64,000 nt of DNA, taken from contig JBHGNT010000018.1 of assembly GCA_043228905.1 (NCBI GenBank), forward strand, positions 16,058,001 to 16,122,000, written 5' to 3'. This DNA comes from Azolla caroliniana (Eukaryota; Polypodiophyta). Numbering within the stretch: position 1 is the first letter of the stretch; each line of letters opens with the position of its first letter. Of the stretch, positions 21,043-33,870 are shown one piece after another. The notes below the pieces were generated by a model that did not search any database, was not told where the DNA came from, and saw only the letters and a list, made by a program, of their open reading frames with translations. The position numbers and the translations under genes are program-made.

Positions 21043-23340
21043 TATAATAATAATTTGGCCTAATAATTTCTTCCAAGATGAAACAATTTCTTCATTAAGC
21101 AAAGTTTCTCGCATGATCCTTTCATTACATGAAGTTTTTTGTGTGATACATGTATGAATTAGAGAGATGAAGTCATCCAAAGTTAGGAAAACAATTGTTA
21201 GATGCAGTGCAAATATTAGAAGTATTTAATTTATTTCACATTTTCTACGTATTCTAAGTATATTATCATTAGAATATGTATTCTAAATATTTTGGAAAAA
21301 AGGTAGAATACTTTTAAAACACTTAGCATACATATTGTATGTATATTTATGCTGAGGATTTTACAACTATGCTGCCTATATGCATATAAATTAATGAATC
21401 CTCAGCGTTGATGCCAAGTTATCCTTTGGATCTGAGCTTTTTATTCCACACTTCTTAACATGGCCCTTTCTGTATCATGCTGGATTTTCTGCCTCATTCT
21501 TCTTCTTTTCCCACACATAATATTATTATGAACTTTGAAGATTTTCAATACAATTTTAGTGCACAACCGTGAAGTCATCAGGTGAATTTATTAGTCCGAG
21601 GTCAGAGGCCCAATAATTGGCTAGTTAGATGGGATGCCGATTCATTTGACTAGGACTCAACATTTCGGCAGAAGGATGATAATTATGCACCTGTATCTCA
21701 ATAAATTAATTTGTATTTTGTCTGTCTATTTTTCCTTTGAAAATAGAAATTTAGCTCATGACATTATTTCTTTCATTCCACAATGCCTTTTTTTCGTTAT
21801 TTTCATTTTGATCATCAATGACACCCCATGTTTCAAAGGTGAGTGCTGAAAATTCAATTCAGGAACCAGCTGATTTTCTTAAACATTGACTCACAGAACC
21901 ACTTATAAGCTGTCATTTCTTTATAGCAAAACCAAAGAACGTGTTTCATTTGTCATATTATATACTTTTTGGCAGGGTCTACAGTAAAGCCAGAGGAACT
22001 TTATCATATCGTGGAACATTTTGCTCTCGGTAAGCGACGGCTTGAGCTCTTTGGTGAAGATCATAACATCCGTGCTGGTTGGATAACGGTGGGGAAAAAT
22101 CTGTCATCTTCAAATTTTAATGCACAGGTAAAAAAGCATCATCCATCCTTTAAATCTATAAATGTTTTAGAGTCGGTGTAAAAAACTTGCCATCTTCAGT
22201 AATATCAACGAAGTTCAATTAAGTTATACCCTGATCATCCTGGTATTCTTTATCAAGCCCATCTTCCTCAGACTTTGGGAAAGAAATACGTTTATGATAT
22301 TGTTGCCATTCTAAGATTGCATCAGAAGGATGTGCATGTGAAGCACCCTCAGGGAATGTTGCAATATACCCACAAATGACGTAAGGATGTGAGAGTGTGA
22401 AAACTTAACTGAATATGTGGAGAACATGGATAAAGCAATACCTAATGCATTGAAAATTTTGGTTCATGTTGTATATCTACCTTCTGTCACTCATCTCTCT
22501 CATTTGTTTGCTCTCATCACACTTGTCCTTCCTGGTCCTGGTGCTCATTGTTGGGTTAACCCCAAATCTGTGGATTAAACATGATTTTTTGCTATTTTGA
22601 ATATCAACCACCTTGGTAAGTGAAAAACAATATCTAGCATAGAGGTAATTTGAATATTAATCACCTCATTAAATGAAAAATGATATGTTTGTTGCAGTGG
22701 TACATTGTATTCAAAACTAACTCGTTATGTGAGAATAAATAATCTATTGTTTATGGTAGTTGGAATATAAACCACTTCATGAAGTGAGAAAAATATCATC
22801 AATCCTCATGATGTGTTTGTGATGTTTTCTTTGTAGACATATTGCAAATTTGTTGGGGATGCAGATGGGAAGGTGTGGCAAGGAGGCCGTGGAAATCCAC
22901 CCGTGGAGGCACCTCATTTGATAGGTACGACACCTGAAATAGAGGCACTTCGCCCCAAATCCCCTCCTCCCAGATCTCAACAGCAGCCACAGCAATCACA
23001 AGCTGCGAATTCAGCTTCTCAGCCTTCCGCCGCTGCTACTAACACCAAAAAAGCAGCCAATGCTTCTCAAGGACCAACATCTCATATCTCTCAATCTGTC
23101 ACATCTTCCTCTGTTATTGTCATTTCCACGACCTCCCCAGCCCAGGGTCCTGTCTGGGGTGGGAATAGTGGTCAAATGAGGCTGGCTGATGAGGAGACGA
23201 CATCTTTGCGGATTGAAGAGGTGAAGTCAATGAGAATTGAGGAGGAGAAATCAATGAGAATCGAAGTATCTGCTGTGAAGATTGATCAAGAAGATGAAGA
23301 TGTATTGAAGGATGGATCATCATATGTGCTTGGTCAATGA
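17616..23340 (+). CDS. MTB: MTB/METTL14-type subunit of the m6A mRNA methyltransferase
   Basis: Six exons by splice signals and continuous homology: 17616-19931, 20001-20084, 20168-20272, 20358-20466, 21976-22127 and 22837-23340 (1089 codons plus stop). Every intron is GT-AG and all phases agree. The N-terminal 600 residues are disordered: acidic stretches, Arg-Asp repeats (about 240-290), then RGG-like and Gly/Pro-rich segments. The MT-A70 domain starts at about [15 protein letters not shown] and includes [27 protein letters not shown], then [28 protein letters not shown]-type, and [14 protein letters not shown]. In the family this subunit pairs with MTA/METTL3 in the nucleus and helps bind RNA. 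The plant branch keeps a DPPW-type motif, though catalysis is assigned to the partner. The C-terminus has Gln/Ser-rich and repeated SMRIEE segments. Exon 1 carries nearly 70 % of the protein. Confidence 0.93.
20600..21050 (+). repeat. Microsatellites in MTB intron 4
   Basis: A (TATC/TATG)n tract lies at about 20600-20700 and a (TA)n tract at about 20989-21050. Intron 4 is 1509 bp, far longer than introns 1-3 (69, 83 and 85 bp). No coding sequence is recognised in it. Confidence 0.85.
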
Positions 23341-24640
23341 ATCAAATTTGAAATGTGACATTTTGAGAAATCTATGAGAGAGCTCAACCTGTTCTGAAGA
23401 TGAATTAAAAGATGATGAAGAGGTATTGATGGATGGGTCATATGTGTGCTGGTCAATAGACGAACACATAATTTAGAAATTTACAGCCAATCAGGAAGAT
23501 CAAAAGGTATTCAGGGATGAATCATCATGATTTCTCAATGTGCCTTGGTCAGTATATAGTGCCACATTTGCTGACCTGACCTATCAAGAGGAAGTGGTGT
23601 TGCACGAAGGGTCATCATTATTTCTAGATGTCCTTTCTCAATTCTCATTTTATGACATCAATGAGAATTGAACCACCAATCAAAGACGACAGCGAGGTAT
23701 TGAGTGATGGATCATATGATTTTTTCATGTCCTCTGTCAAAAACTAGTGTTTCACATTTTGAGAATGCTTCAAAGACATGGTTATGGTGATGAATTAAAG
23801 CACATTGCTGGTGAAATCTATATTTTTTTATCATTATCTGTATAATTATGTAGTGCTAAATTTGATAGAAAATCTCAAGATATGAACCACAAAATTACTG
23901 TAATTCACATTCACAGGTTTTCAAGATGTGGTCTTATATTTCAAAATTTTACCACCGGAGAATGTTTTAACTATGCTTAGGGAGGTATTAATCTTCTTGT
24001 AGCGTGACCTAACATTTACAATGATCTCAAGCATTAAGCTCTGTTCTTGTAGAAACATTGAATGTCAAGATGATATCATTAACTTCAGTACGGGATTGCT
24101 TTATACCATCAATTCCATAGGCTTCTTAACATGATTATTAGGTCAATGGTCATGTCCACCTGTTTGTGATGGAGTAAGGTATAACTTTCTCGTTTGTTTG
24201 ATTTCCGAAGCTATTTTAATGATTGTCTTGTAAGTAGCCCCATGTAAGACACAACCGGAGGGAAAAAATATTTGGTAATTGTAATGTGTGATTTAAAATT
24301 TCTTGTGAATGCTTATTATGTTCAAGGGATGTTTGAAAGCTTGAAGTTTTTCTCACAATTGCGGTGTCCTTGATCATTAAATTGTGCACTAGGATCAAAA
24401 TTTATCATCTGTTCTAAATCAAATTTGTTTGTCAAATCTACATAGGCAGATCTGTTTGTTCAGCAACATCCACACAAAACAAAAAGTTTAAGACTCATTT
24501 TGTCTTTGAAGTCTCATTTCTCTTTCTGTCTATGGAATATTTCCTTTCTAAAAGTAAAAATATCACTGTTCAAGCCTCCATTTTTTTAATTGTCTAGTGT
24601 CTAATGATTCCGAAACTTAATTTTCTTTGTTTGTGTTCCC
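23341..24640 (+). repeat. MTB 3' flank with decayed copies of the last-exon end
   Basis: The last coding block ([16 protein letters not shown], 23290-23340) is followed by four degenerate versions near 23405-23460, 23490-23560, 23583-23640 and 23676-23745. Each keeps a GAGGTATTG(A)..GATGG(G/A)TCAT core and a GGTCAA-like end. A copy of the TCAATGAGAATTGA motif, which encodes SMRIE, also recurs at about 23661. The rest of the interval to 24640 is A/T-rich with nothing recognised; the MTB 3' UTR must lie here. Confidence 0.6.
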
Positions 24641-26256
24641 TTCAAGATGTTTTAGATGGTGGGGTTAAACAATGTTTGACAAAAAATACATTAGTTCAGA
24701 GTGCCAACGACATTAGTAAGTGGTGGCCCATAACTCTTCTCAATATTGTCCATAAGTTGCTTGCAAAAACCGTGGCACGTCGCTTAGCACCACTTCTCCC
24801 TTAACTCATTCATCCGTCCTAGACAGGTTTCGTTAGAAATCGGAGCATCCTAGACAACCTTTTCTCGTTTAGGGAAGTAATAGCCCTTGCTAAGCGTACC
24901 AACAACAAGGTAGCTGTGGTGCTCCTAGATTTTGAGAAAGCATATGATAGGGTCTGCTGGAACTTTCTAGAAAGTGTGAAGGGGAAACTCGACTTTCAAG
25001 AGTCATGGAAACAGGCATTGTAGGACTTTATAGGAACGCCAGTAGTTGTGTTTCATTAGCAAGTGAAAGGGGCCCCTTCTTCCGACTATCGTGGTCTGTA
25101 TGACAAGGATGCCCACTGGCTCCATCCTTATTTATTTTATACGCCGAAGCACTCTCTAGTTTTCTCAACTCGCGACAACTAAATCTGCATGGTCTTCGTG
25201 TGCGGCATTCACACTTCGGATATAGAATTTGCAGATGACACCGCAGTTTAGTTACAAGGGGACTTGGAAAATCTACAAAAGCTAGAAAATGTGGTTTAGA
25301 CGTATTTTGCAAGCGATCCAATGCCATGATCAATTGGCACAAATCTTGTGCAATATGGCTTTCTCATGAAGCACATCCTGCGTGGCACCCCCATCCCGCT
25401 TTCAAGTGGATAAGGAGCAAGCACCAAATATTTGGGTTTCCAAATTGGGTTCAACATACCTCCGGAGACTATGATTGCACTAGTTATTCACTCCATTCGA
25501 CAAAAGTTGATACATTGGAGTTCGAAAAAACTCTCGTTAGTGGGGCGCATCATAGTGGCAAATCAGGTTACTCACAACAACGTGGTACAACCAATCATGT
25601 TGGACAAGCTCCAAGGAAAGTATACACCAAATTCAACTATTGGTACGCAACTACATTTGGTCTGGTAAGGAAAATCATGCAACTCGGGCCAAGGTGGCGT
25701 GGTCTATACTTGCATCACCTACTCTTATTGATCCTCTATCACAATCAAAAGCCCTACTCGCCATATTTGTGGTGCGAGGACTCCAACCAGGCTCAAGTGC
25801 GATCAACCTAACTCTGAACCTACTTGGCTTAGTCGACGTATCCTATGGAACCCATGTATCAAAGATGAATCTAATCAACTAATTGGATCAAGTAAGGGGT
25901 TGTCATGGGGATACATTATGGAAGGTCTAGGAAAAAGTATAGAATGTTGTAGACGGTTTATGTCATTGCCAATACAAGGCCAAGCCAACATACTCCATGG
26001 AATCAGGGGCAGATGGGCTATAAGATCTGAAATCATTAACGCTCTATTGCTTAGGGAAGCTGCTAATCAAAGGACGACAATAGAGAAATGGATAGGCCAC
26101 GAGGAGGGCTCTTTAATCCCAAGAGGTAGGGAAACACCAGACAATATCGCAAGCTCTGAATTGCAAGACAATGAGACACCAACACAAAATAAGGCAATTC
26201 GAGTACTAGCGTATACTGGGCATAAATGGATTGTAGATCCTGATCCTATCAAAGTA
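24641..26256 (+). pseudogene. Decayed LINE reverse transcriptase, 5' truncated
   Basis: RT blocks appear in order: KWWPITLLNIVHKLLAKTVARR (24720-24780), QTGFVRNRSILDNLFSFREV, VLLDFEKAYDRVCWNF (24925-24965), EFADDTAV (about 25228), KYLGF-like then KKLSLVGRIIVANQV (25527-25570). The frame is broken many times by stops and shifts. It resumes at 27489 after an inserted element. It resembles the LINE at 32672-38366 but is more decayed. Confidence 0.85.
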
Positions 26257-27488
26257 TAGTAACCATTCGGTTAAGTGCGCACTTTGAACGCAAGGAAGAA
26301 GTGCGCACTTAATTGAGCCGCACACTTAGGGCTTTTTTACTCGAGTCTTTTTTTCCCCAATTATTTTTTCTTCTCATGCAAAACTTGTTTCGTAAAAACC
26401 ATTCTTCTGTTTTTTCTTCTACAACAGAACTTTAACTCATAGGAAGCTAAACAAATTTTTAATTAGTTTGTCAAACTTGATCATTCTCACCTATTGTGGT
26501 AATCTATTTGTTGTTCTATTCTCCAATAAAACTTGAGCATTTCGTATGTTGAAGATTGTTCTAATTTGTTTATAGAAATTTTTAGCTAATGGAAGTGATT
26601 TTCACAGTTTCAACCCTAGGAAAACCTTTTCTTTAATGTGAAATTGCAAGTTTTTTCTCTTATGGATGCTGAGTAATTGGAACTATCATCTTGAAAGCAA
26701 CTATTTTTGACTCTACAATCCAGTTTATGGAGCTTTATAGCCACAAATATATTATGAAATTTGTGTTTTCTTGCATGGATTAGAACTCTGCATAAAGTAA
26801 GAAGAAGATGAACTGGAAAGGAGAGGGAGCAAGGAGAAGGAATTACAAGAAAGAAATAAAAGAAGGAAGTAGAAGATGATGAAGAGGGAAAGGGGAAGTA
26901 GAAGGAATAATAAGAATTAAGAACTCATTAGAAGAAGGGAAGGAGTATTAGTACCAACAAACATCATGAAAAGGAAATACATATTGTAAAAGAAGAAGAA
27001 TCAAGGAGATGCAATGGAACAAGAAGAACAAAACAAATTAGGATCCATAAGAATCGAGAAAAATTAGTGGTAGAGGACAAAATAAGGAAAAGAAGGAAGA
27101 AGAATAAGAAGCATAAGAAGCATAAGAAGAATAAGAAGAAGCATCAATAACAGGAAGCAATAGAAAGAGTAATGGGATAAGGAAGCAGTGGGAAGGAGGG
27201 AACGAAGAGGAATAAATGATATCACTCAATGTGAAATTAGCTAATTAGCATACATATCACTCAATGTCAAATTGGCTAATTAGCATACATATCACTCAAT
27301 GTGCAATAAATCTGATTTTTGTATGATTTTATTGTTTTCTTAATGTTTGGAACATAGTTTAAATTTGGTTAGATGTAATTTCATCATGAAACAATGTAAT
27401 TTTTTTGATCGAGATTTTGACCTTTATAAAATGCGCACTTAATAGAATGGCACACTTAAGTGGGCACACACTTAACCGAATGGTTACT
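26257..27488. mobile_element. 1232-bp terminal-inverted-repeat element inside the LINE
   Basis: Left end TAGTAACCATTCGGTTAAGT, right end CACTTAACCGAATGGTTACT, with GTA at 26254-26256 and again at 27489-27491. Removal restores the LINE frame (DPDPIKV to RPDWY). Further short inverted copies of AAGTGCGCACTT lie just inside both ends. No transposase frame is recognised; the interior is A/T-rich with a GAA-rich stretch and 35-bp repeats. It is a non-autonomous DNA transposon. With a 3-bp (GTA) or possible TA duplication the superfamily is uncertain. Confidence 0.8.
27220..27310. repeat. 35-bp tandem repeat in the inverted-repeat element
   Basis: ATCACTCAAT starts at 27221, 27256 and 27291. About 2.4 units, each with GCTAATTAGCATACAT, which holds a small CTAATTAG palindrome. 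Confidence 0.85.
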
Positions 27489-28440
27489 GTACGACCAGAT
27501 TGGTACATATGTACTCACGAAAACACATGGCTACGTAAGGTTAGTTGGGACGCTTTGCAATGGACATGGCATGATCCTTACGCGAGGCAAGGACACAAAC
27601 CCATCCCTTTCTTTCAATTCACAACTAGATTGGGTCGCCATATTCTAGTTGCTCAAACCGCCCAAGAGCCGGTTGCTGCAAAGGTCTGGTACACATATCA
27701 TGTTCCTCACACAATTACCACCAAGTTTTGGAAACAACAAAATGCACAGTGAATCACCACTTTCCAATGGCTATTAATACATAGGTCACTACCGGTTGGT
27801 GCATGACAACGTGGGAACCTTAGCTCTTCTAATTGTGTAGCGTGCCCAAATGCAATAGAATCAATACAACACGCTTTGTGGGGTTGCCTAGAGTCCCATC
27901 AAATATGGCAAGGGGTTGGCCGCTTATTGCAATAATGCCAGGTGCAAGACTTAATCAAGTCGGGAAATATATGTTGGCTATTATGACAGACCCTAATTAA
28001 CAGATACGAGCATTAGGAGGAGGGGATGACTTTGGTGATAAAAACACAATAGGTTTTTTTCTCCACCATCGACAATGTCCACGCAACTCCTATCAATGCC
28101 AAATCTCAAGTTGTGTTGGAATTGGTCAGCCCAATAACTCTTTGGACTCTATGGAAACAACGGTGTAGTCAGGTCTTCTCCAACCAAACCACGCAACCAA
28201 TAGTGTTAATGCAAGAGATATGGAGTGAAGTTGTAGCCACTCTAAAAAGCCAATATGATGGCCTCAAGGGCGACTCCGATGGAGTTGAAAGACAACAACT
28301 AGCCTTCATCCAACAATGGTCGACCTCCCCTTTATTGAGTCAGTGCGCATCCACATAAGATGGACCTATCGCGTCCCTACAGGGATTTGTATACATTAAT
28401 CTCATATGTAAAATTTTATAACTAATGGAAGGAGTTTATA
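27489..28440 (+). pseudogene. Decayed LINE, C-terminal part and 3' UTR
   Basis: Continues the LINE from 26256. It includes WYICTHENTWLRKVSWDALQ, FFQFTTRLGRHIL, a zinc-binding RVT-like segment (CPNAIESIQHALWGC near 27848-27888) and the tail TLWTLWKQRCSQVF (28130-28170). It ends in a short UTR with TTTTATAACTAATGG, similar to the 3' end of the LINE at 38.3 kb. Several stops are present. Confidence 0.8.
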
Positions 28441-31400
28441 TGATTAAAAATGTAGACATTTAACCTTGAGAGAGGCAGTTCCATACCTTGGTAAATTTTA
28501 ATATCGAATAGAAAACTAAATTGGCATCGTTCCTCTACTCAAGTACAAAGCCAAGCTCATAGAAGATCAAAATAGTAAAACTTGACAACCAACTTAAGTT
28601 CTCCAATTTAGCTTTAGCTTTTTACATTTTCTTTGGTATACAGTATACCACTTCAAAATTTCTCACTAATGTTAGGGATAGTGTTTTGTACTATTAGTGG
28701 TCTCTTGGGTCATGTTGGCCTATGTGGACATTAATACATCATCCTGTCTAGGCCATGGCCAACAATTGCATACGTTTCTCTTAAATGTGATTTCTAAACC
28801 CTTGCATTCCTTGTGCATCTTAGAATCACATCTTTCTATATATTCATTATTTAGATTCTAGGAAAGAAGTTTCTAAAATGTCAAACTTCTGAGTACTTGA
28901 ACAACCTGTTGTGCACATACTGATATGAGCTATCACCAATCTTTTGACCATAGGCTATTAAAAGGTACGGTTGTATAACAATAATCTAGTGAAATTATGA
29001 CAACCATCCAAAATATTCTAAATTGATATATTCTTCTTCTATTTAAGGTATGTTGAGACAATATAAGTCATTTCTCTCTTTTTAGATTGATCTAGATTGA
29101 CAATATGTGGAAAACAAATTCAAACGTGGTAAAAGATGGAGTGTCATAACAAAATGTGATACCTTGTTCATTTTAAATGATGTATTGTTGATGAATCTCC
29201 TTAATTGTGGCGACTATCCAACTCATATGGAGAGAATGTGAGTTAAATCATATGGAAACAAGAAGTAGGATAAACGGATGAATTTTAAAATGTATCATCA
29301 AGATTTGTTTAGCTATTAGGAGAAGATAGTTTGTAGTTACAATGTATATATGATAATTCGTGAAGCCTCCACATCTTTTATTAGCCATGATACATTGGCA
29401 TTGCTAAAAAAATTCGCTGAGAAATCTATTGATGTATCATGAAGCAAGTTAAGTGATGAGACGAGTTCTTTTAACATTTAATAAGAGCATTTATGGTTGT
29501 AAATTGACTAGGTGAAACTTCAAAAGAAAATACTTTTAGACATTCTCAAACTATTTTCATAATAGCGGACTTAGGGATGGTAAACCACATACTCAACCCA
29601 TTAAAGAATCACATCTCTCAATAAAGTGTAAAAGAGGTATTTTCAAGAACTCAACCTTTAGTCTCTTCTCCATAACTTATGTTCTCAAATGCACACTAAG
29701 CCCTCTTTCTTGCTTCCAAATGGTGAGTAGCACATTTATTCCGTCTATGAGTGCAAAGGGGAAAAAACAAATAGAGAGAGAAGAAGAAAAGAGTATACAA
29801 ATTTCTAAACCAATTCCGACCTATGAGACCAATAAAGCATACATTTTACAGCTTGTTTGTTGGTTTCACAAATGAAAATTAACCAATACCTAAATAAAAA
29901 GAGAGAAAGCAAGATTGGTCATGGTTCTTGATCACAAAATCACATTATATGCACCATTATTATGGACCATGGTATTATGCTTGAAAAGTCTCAACATAAA
30001 CCTCCAATACACCCCCATCAATGGCTCTTTTGTGTTTGTGGATTGGTTGTCGCACAGTGCACTCATCTCTCAAATGGCCTTAAGAATCTCTTAAACTTAA
30101 GTTCTTTAGAGCTTTTAATTTAATCCCATTCCGTGAGCTCATTTCTCTCTCATGTATTCGTTTTTTACTTTGTGGGGCATGTGCTGAATGGTTCTAATGT
30201 GTACTAGTGGGTGTAGGGATGCCCCATCTTGCTTTTGAAGCTAAATGAGAAGAGCTCCAACGCCTTTCAGTCCTTAAATTGTATGGCATTGTGTAACAGT
30301 GTACCAGTTGAGCACTTCTCGAAATAGAGAATGGTATTTTCCTATGGTATCATAGTATAGAGTATGTATGTCTACATATGTAACACTCTTTTTACTTACC
30401 CAATAGTTGCCATTACCTACTCTCAATAGTCACATTTCTTGTGCTATTAGTTTCTGTTTTGAGATGATATGAAGACATGCATATTTCTCCAATGGTTGCT
30501 CATTGTCCATGCATGTTATTTGTGTCTGATTATGTGCGATCCTCATCCACGTGATTCATAAATGGGGCAAGGGAAAGGTGGATACATATATTATCAACAT
30601 CCACGGTAGACCACACTTTTACTTCTCATTTTTCTCCAAACTACATATTACTTTCTATAATTAAATGATATGAAGAGATGCATTTTGTCCACACTAAGAT
30701 GAGCGCCCATGTATTTCGAGTAGATGATGAAATCCTCATGATAGAGCTTGAAAATGTGGGCCCATATATGTGTGTCATTCTCATCAACGTGATGTATTTC
30801 CCAAAAGTTAAGCCGCAAAAAAGATACATACATATATCCGTGATGTGGAGCAAATTGATAGCCACAAGTACATACATTATTAACATCCGCAAGAGACCAA
30901 ATGTGGATCAAGCTCGAACCCACAAAGAGAGAGATTGTTATTGTCCATAGGAGACCGAATATTATCTATATCATAGAAGGTAATATTCGCATTCTTCTGC
31001 TCAAACATTCATTTTCATACATTTACAAACAAATGCATATATTATGAAAACATACTTCTGTTTTTCCTTTTGATGTTTTTAATATTTTTCTCGAATTTTT
31101 ACCTTATAGTAAATAATGAATACAAAAGTATGGTATTTACCATACTCGAATGAAAATGCACGTATGGTACATATGGTTCATACATACTATGCTCTGCATC
31201 ATATAGAATCGAGACATGTGAAGGATCAAATTGTGGTTCTCTAAACTTTGTACTTGATGCGTCATGCTAGTGCGTAATCCACAAAGGTTTAATATATAAT
31301 GGAAGTAACATTGTAGAAAGTTAAGGGAATTTAATTGAATTTATTAATTTTACAAGAAAGGTCATTACTTCTATTTTTTTAAAGTAGGTTTTGGATCAAA

Positions 31401-32657
31401 TCTCAATACTCAAGGCCCTTTTAAAATTTAATCACTTCTCGATATTCCTAGAACGAATTGATGACTGTTTTTTGGTATTTCCCAAAGGAGATCATATTCA
31501 AGGTTTTCCCCATGTTTTTAATCATGCATAAAATTTAAAGGAATATATCATCAAAAGGGCGACTTAATTTTGAAATAGCAAAACTTTTTATTTTTCTACA
31601 TCGCTTGGTTTTGAACATATGAACACATGGAACCTACGAAGCATGTACCAATCAATAAAGACAAACAAAAACATATAATATTGTGAATCGGTGATGATTA
31701 ACTTTTAGAAACCAAACTAATGCATTGATTAATAGATATATGGGGATGACGCCAATCCCATGATGAGCATTGAGGATCAAACTTTGGCTTTCCCAAATTT
31801 ATGACTTTGATACAACAATGTAAACTATCAATTTAGAGAATGTAAACTATCAATTTAGAGAGAGATTGATTTTTTTGATTGTCCATGAGAAGACCAATTT
31901 TGACCTATGGAACCAAAGAAATATATCATATTAATTATTGTATGAACTCTTGCTTAAGAAGGGAGTTTACTACTTTGTAGTAAAAACTCTTTATGTAGAA
32001 CTAATGTATCAACATATGTGGTCATCCTTCTTGGTGGAGATTTGAGTATGACACTAAAATCATCATGCTCGTCTAACAAGGCTTCATACTTCTCCCAAAT
32101 TACCTTGTATATTAAGGATGTAAGAAGTAAGTTCATCCTCCACTAGGCTTTCATTTGCATATATTCATACTTCAGTGATGATGACATGATATTACATCAA
32201 TACCTAACTTGTATGAGTGAGTTGAAAGAAATGTTAGGGTTCTCTAAGGGTCAAGGCTCATGGGGTAGTAGTTGGTAGTGTCATATTCCAAATTTGACAT
32301 TTTAACATTTTGTCACGACATCCTTTTATTAATCTATCCTCAATGAACATATACTTCATGGTATCACTTGAGAGCTCCGATAGATCTTTTACTTTCCATC
32401 TTTTAAACCATTTCATAATGTCAAAGCACCAAACCTTCTGAGAGAATTTTGCTCTTATTGGTCTCCCTTACCTTGTATATTACGTTACAAGCACGTTCTT
32501 TTGCATGTCTAACACTTCCATGGGCCCAACACTTCTTTCTTCTTCTTTTTCCAAAAAAAAGTTGCTTTCCCATTAGTTAGGAGAGATTTTTATAAAAAGA
32601 TTATACTAGGCCCAACACTTGTTTCTAATAGCATAACAATATAGGATGTTAGGATTT
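28441..32657. other. A/T-rich intergenic DNA, no gene recognised
   Basis: Open frames here are short and match nothing I recognise. A block at about 31098-31180 is repeated in diverged form at 46160-46280, and one at about 31770-31860 recurs at 39005-39075. Phrases such as GACCTATG(A/G)GACCAA.. recur near 29815 and 31905, which suggests old dispersed repeats. Confidence 0.5.
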
Positions 32658-32699
32658 AACTCCCAATTGTCAACACATGAAGAACTTTGCTCGATTTTG

Positions 32700-33050
32700 A
32701 CGTAATATACTCGAATGCAGTGAATCAGAGGAGCGGGCAACGGAGGCCGGCATCAGAGCAGCAGCGTCGGAGCAGGTAGCGAGCTGGCATCGGAGCAGTG
32801 GAGGCAGCGGCCGTTGGGGAAGAGTGCAGCAGGCATCGGAGCAGCGGAGGCAGCGGCCTCCGAGGAAGAGTGCAACAGCAAGATGACCTCTCCTCTCATT
32901 TAGAGTTAGCGGCCATTGTAGTAGCATGAGTTGGCTGAGTCGCGCAGAGTGCAGGAGCTGGAGTCGATTCGCATAGTGCTCTCCGAAGGGTGGGCGTCGC
33001 CATAGCCCCTGCCCCCCTCGCCGCCGTCTCTTAGCAGAGGCGCTTTAGGG
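32700..33050 (+). repeat. LINE 5' UTR with GC-rich repeats
   Basis: The block GGCATCGGAGCAG(T/C)GGAGGCAGCGGCC occurs near 32786 and 32833 with a GGGGAAGAGTGCA(G/A)CAG tail, a repeat of about 57 bp. The GC content is far above the flanks, as expected for a LINE internal promoter region, though no promoter motif can be assigned. Confidence 0.6.
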
Positions 33051-33059
33051 TTAGGTTCG

Positions 33060-33870
33060 CGGGTTTGAGGAGTGTTTCATCTGCAAACAAAAAGGGCACC
33101 TAGCTAAGGAATGTCCTCGTAAGATTGGAAAGGGAAGCTCGGGCCCTCGAACCTTAGGGAAGGTCGAGCCACCCAAGGACAGTGAGGCTCCTCAGCACCA
33201 AGTTAAGAAGCATGGAAAACTTCGAAGCCTAGGTGCAGCCTCTCCCCCCCTCTTTCAAGATTGTCCCGTAGAAAGAAGTTCTCCTACCTTGTCACCAGCA
33301 AGTGTGGATGAACAACCCTTGAAACAGGTGAAGGTCTTCTCGGGGAGTGCGGAGGCGCACAACCTACAGGTGGGAATGTCCAGCGGATTCACATTGCTCC
33401 TAGGGCTAGGGGATGGCGACCCAGAAGCGTTGGCAACAACGATGTCCCCCTGCGAATCCTTGTCCCCCAAACTTGTGTTCTCCACCCCGATGGAGATGCA
33501 ACCACATCAGGTACCGTCCACCCCGGAGGAGATGTTGTCAAAAGCCCCCCTCAAGATGGAACGTGAATGTGGTGGTGACCTCAGATTAGTGAAGTCGTGG
33601 ATACGGACGGGCACAATCAAGAGTAAAATAGGCAGCCCATCACTTGGTTTGGCAATGTCTCTCTAGGCTAGAGGGGCGCAGGATATGCAACCGCTTAGGA
33701 GCCAAACTGTATCGCGGGACCTATTTGAAGCGGGCCGCAAACGACAGGTTGGGAATCCCTTAGAGGCCCTCCAATTTACTGTGGAGTCCCTACCCCCAGA
33801 AGTAGATGATAGGTTGACCCCTGACATGGGGGTCGGCCCCAACATGGGCGTCAACCTCACTGCCTCTTGA
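33060..33870 (+). pseudogene. LINE ORF1 (zinc-knuckle RNA-binding protein), one stop
   Basis: Open from about 33060 with the knuckle CFICKQKGHLAKEC (33075-33115), then a Pro/Ser-rich low-complexity region to TGA 33868-33870. A single in-frame TAG lies at 33664-33666 and may come from CAG. No confident ATG is seen, so the start is uncertain. The protein would coat LINE RNA. Its stop overlaps the ORF2 start as TGATG. Confidence 0.7.

Noticed and set aside
33045-33056. Telomere-like TTTAGGGTTAGG in the LINE 5' UTR
   Set aside because: Only one imperfect unit; chance match.
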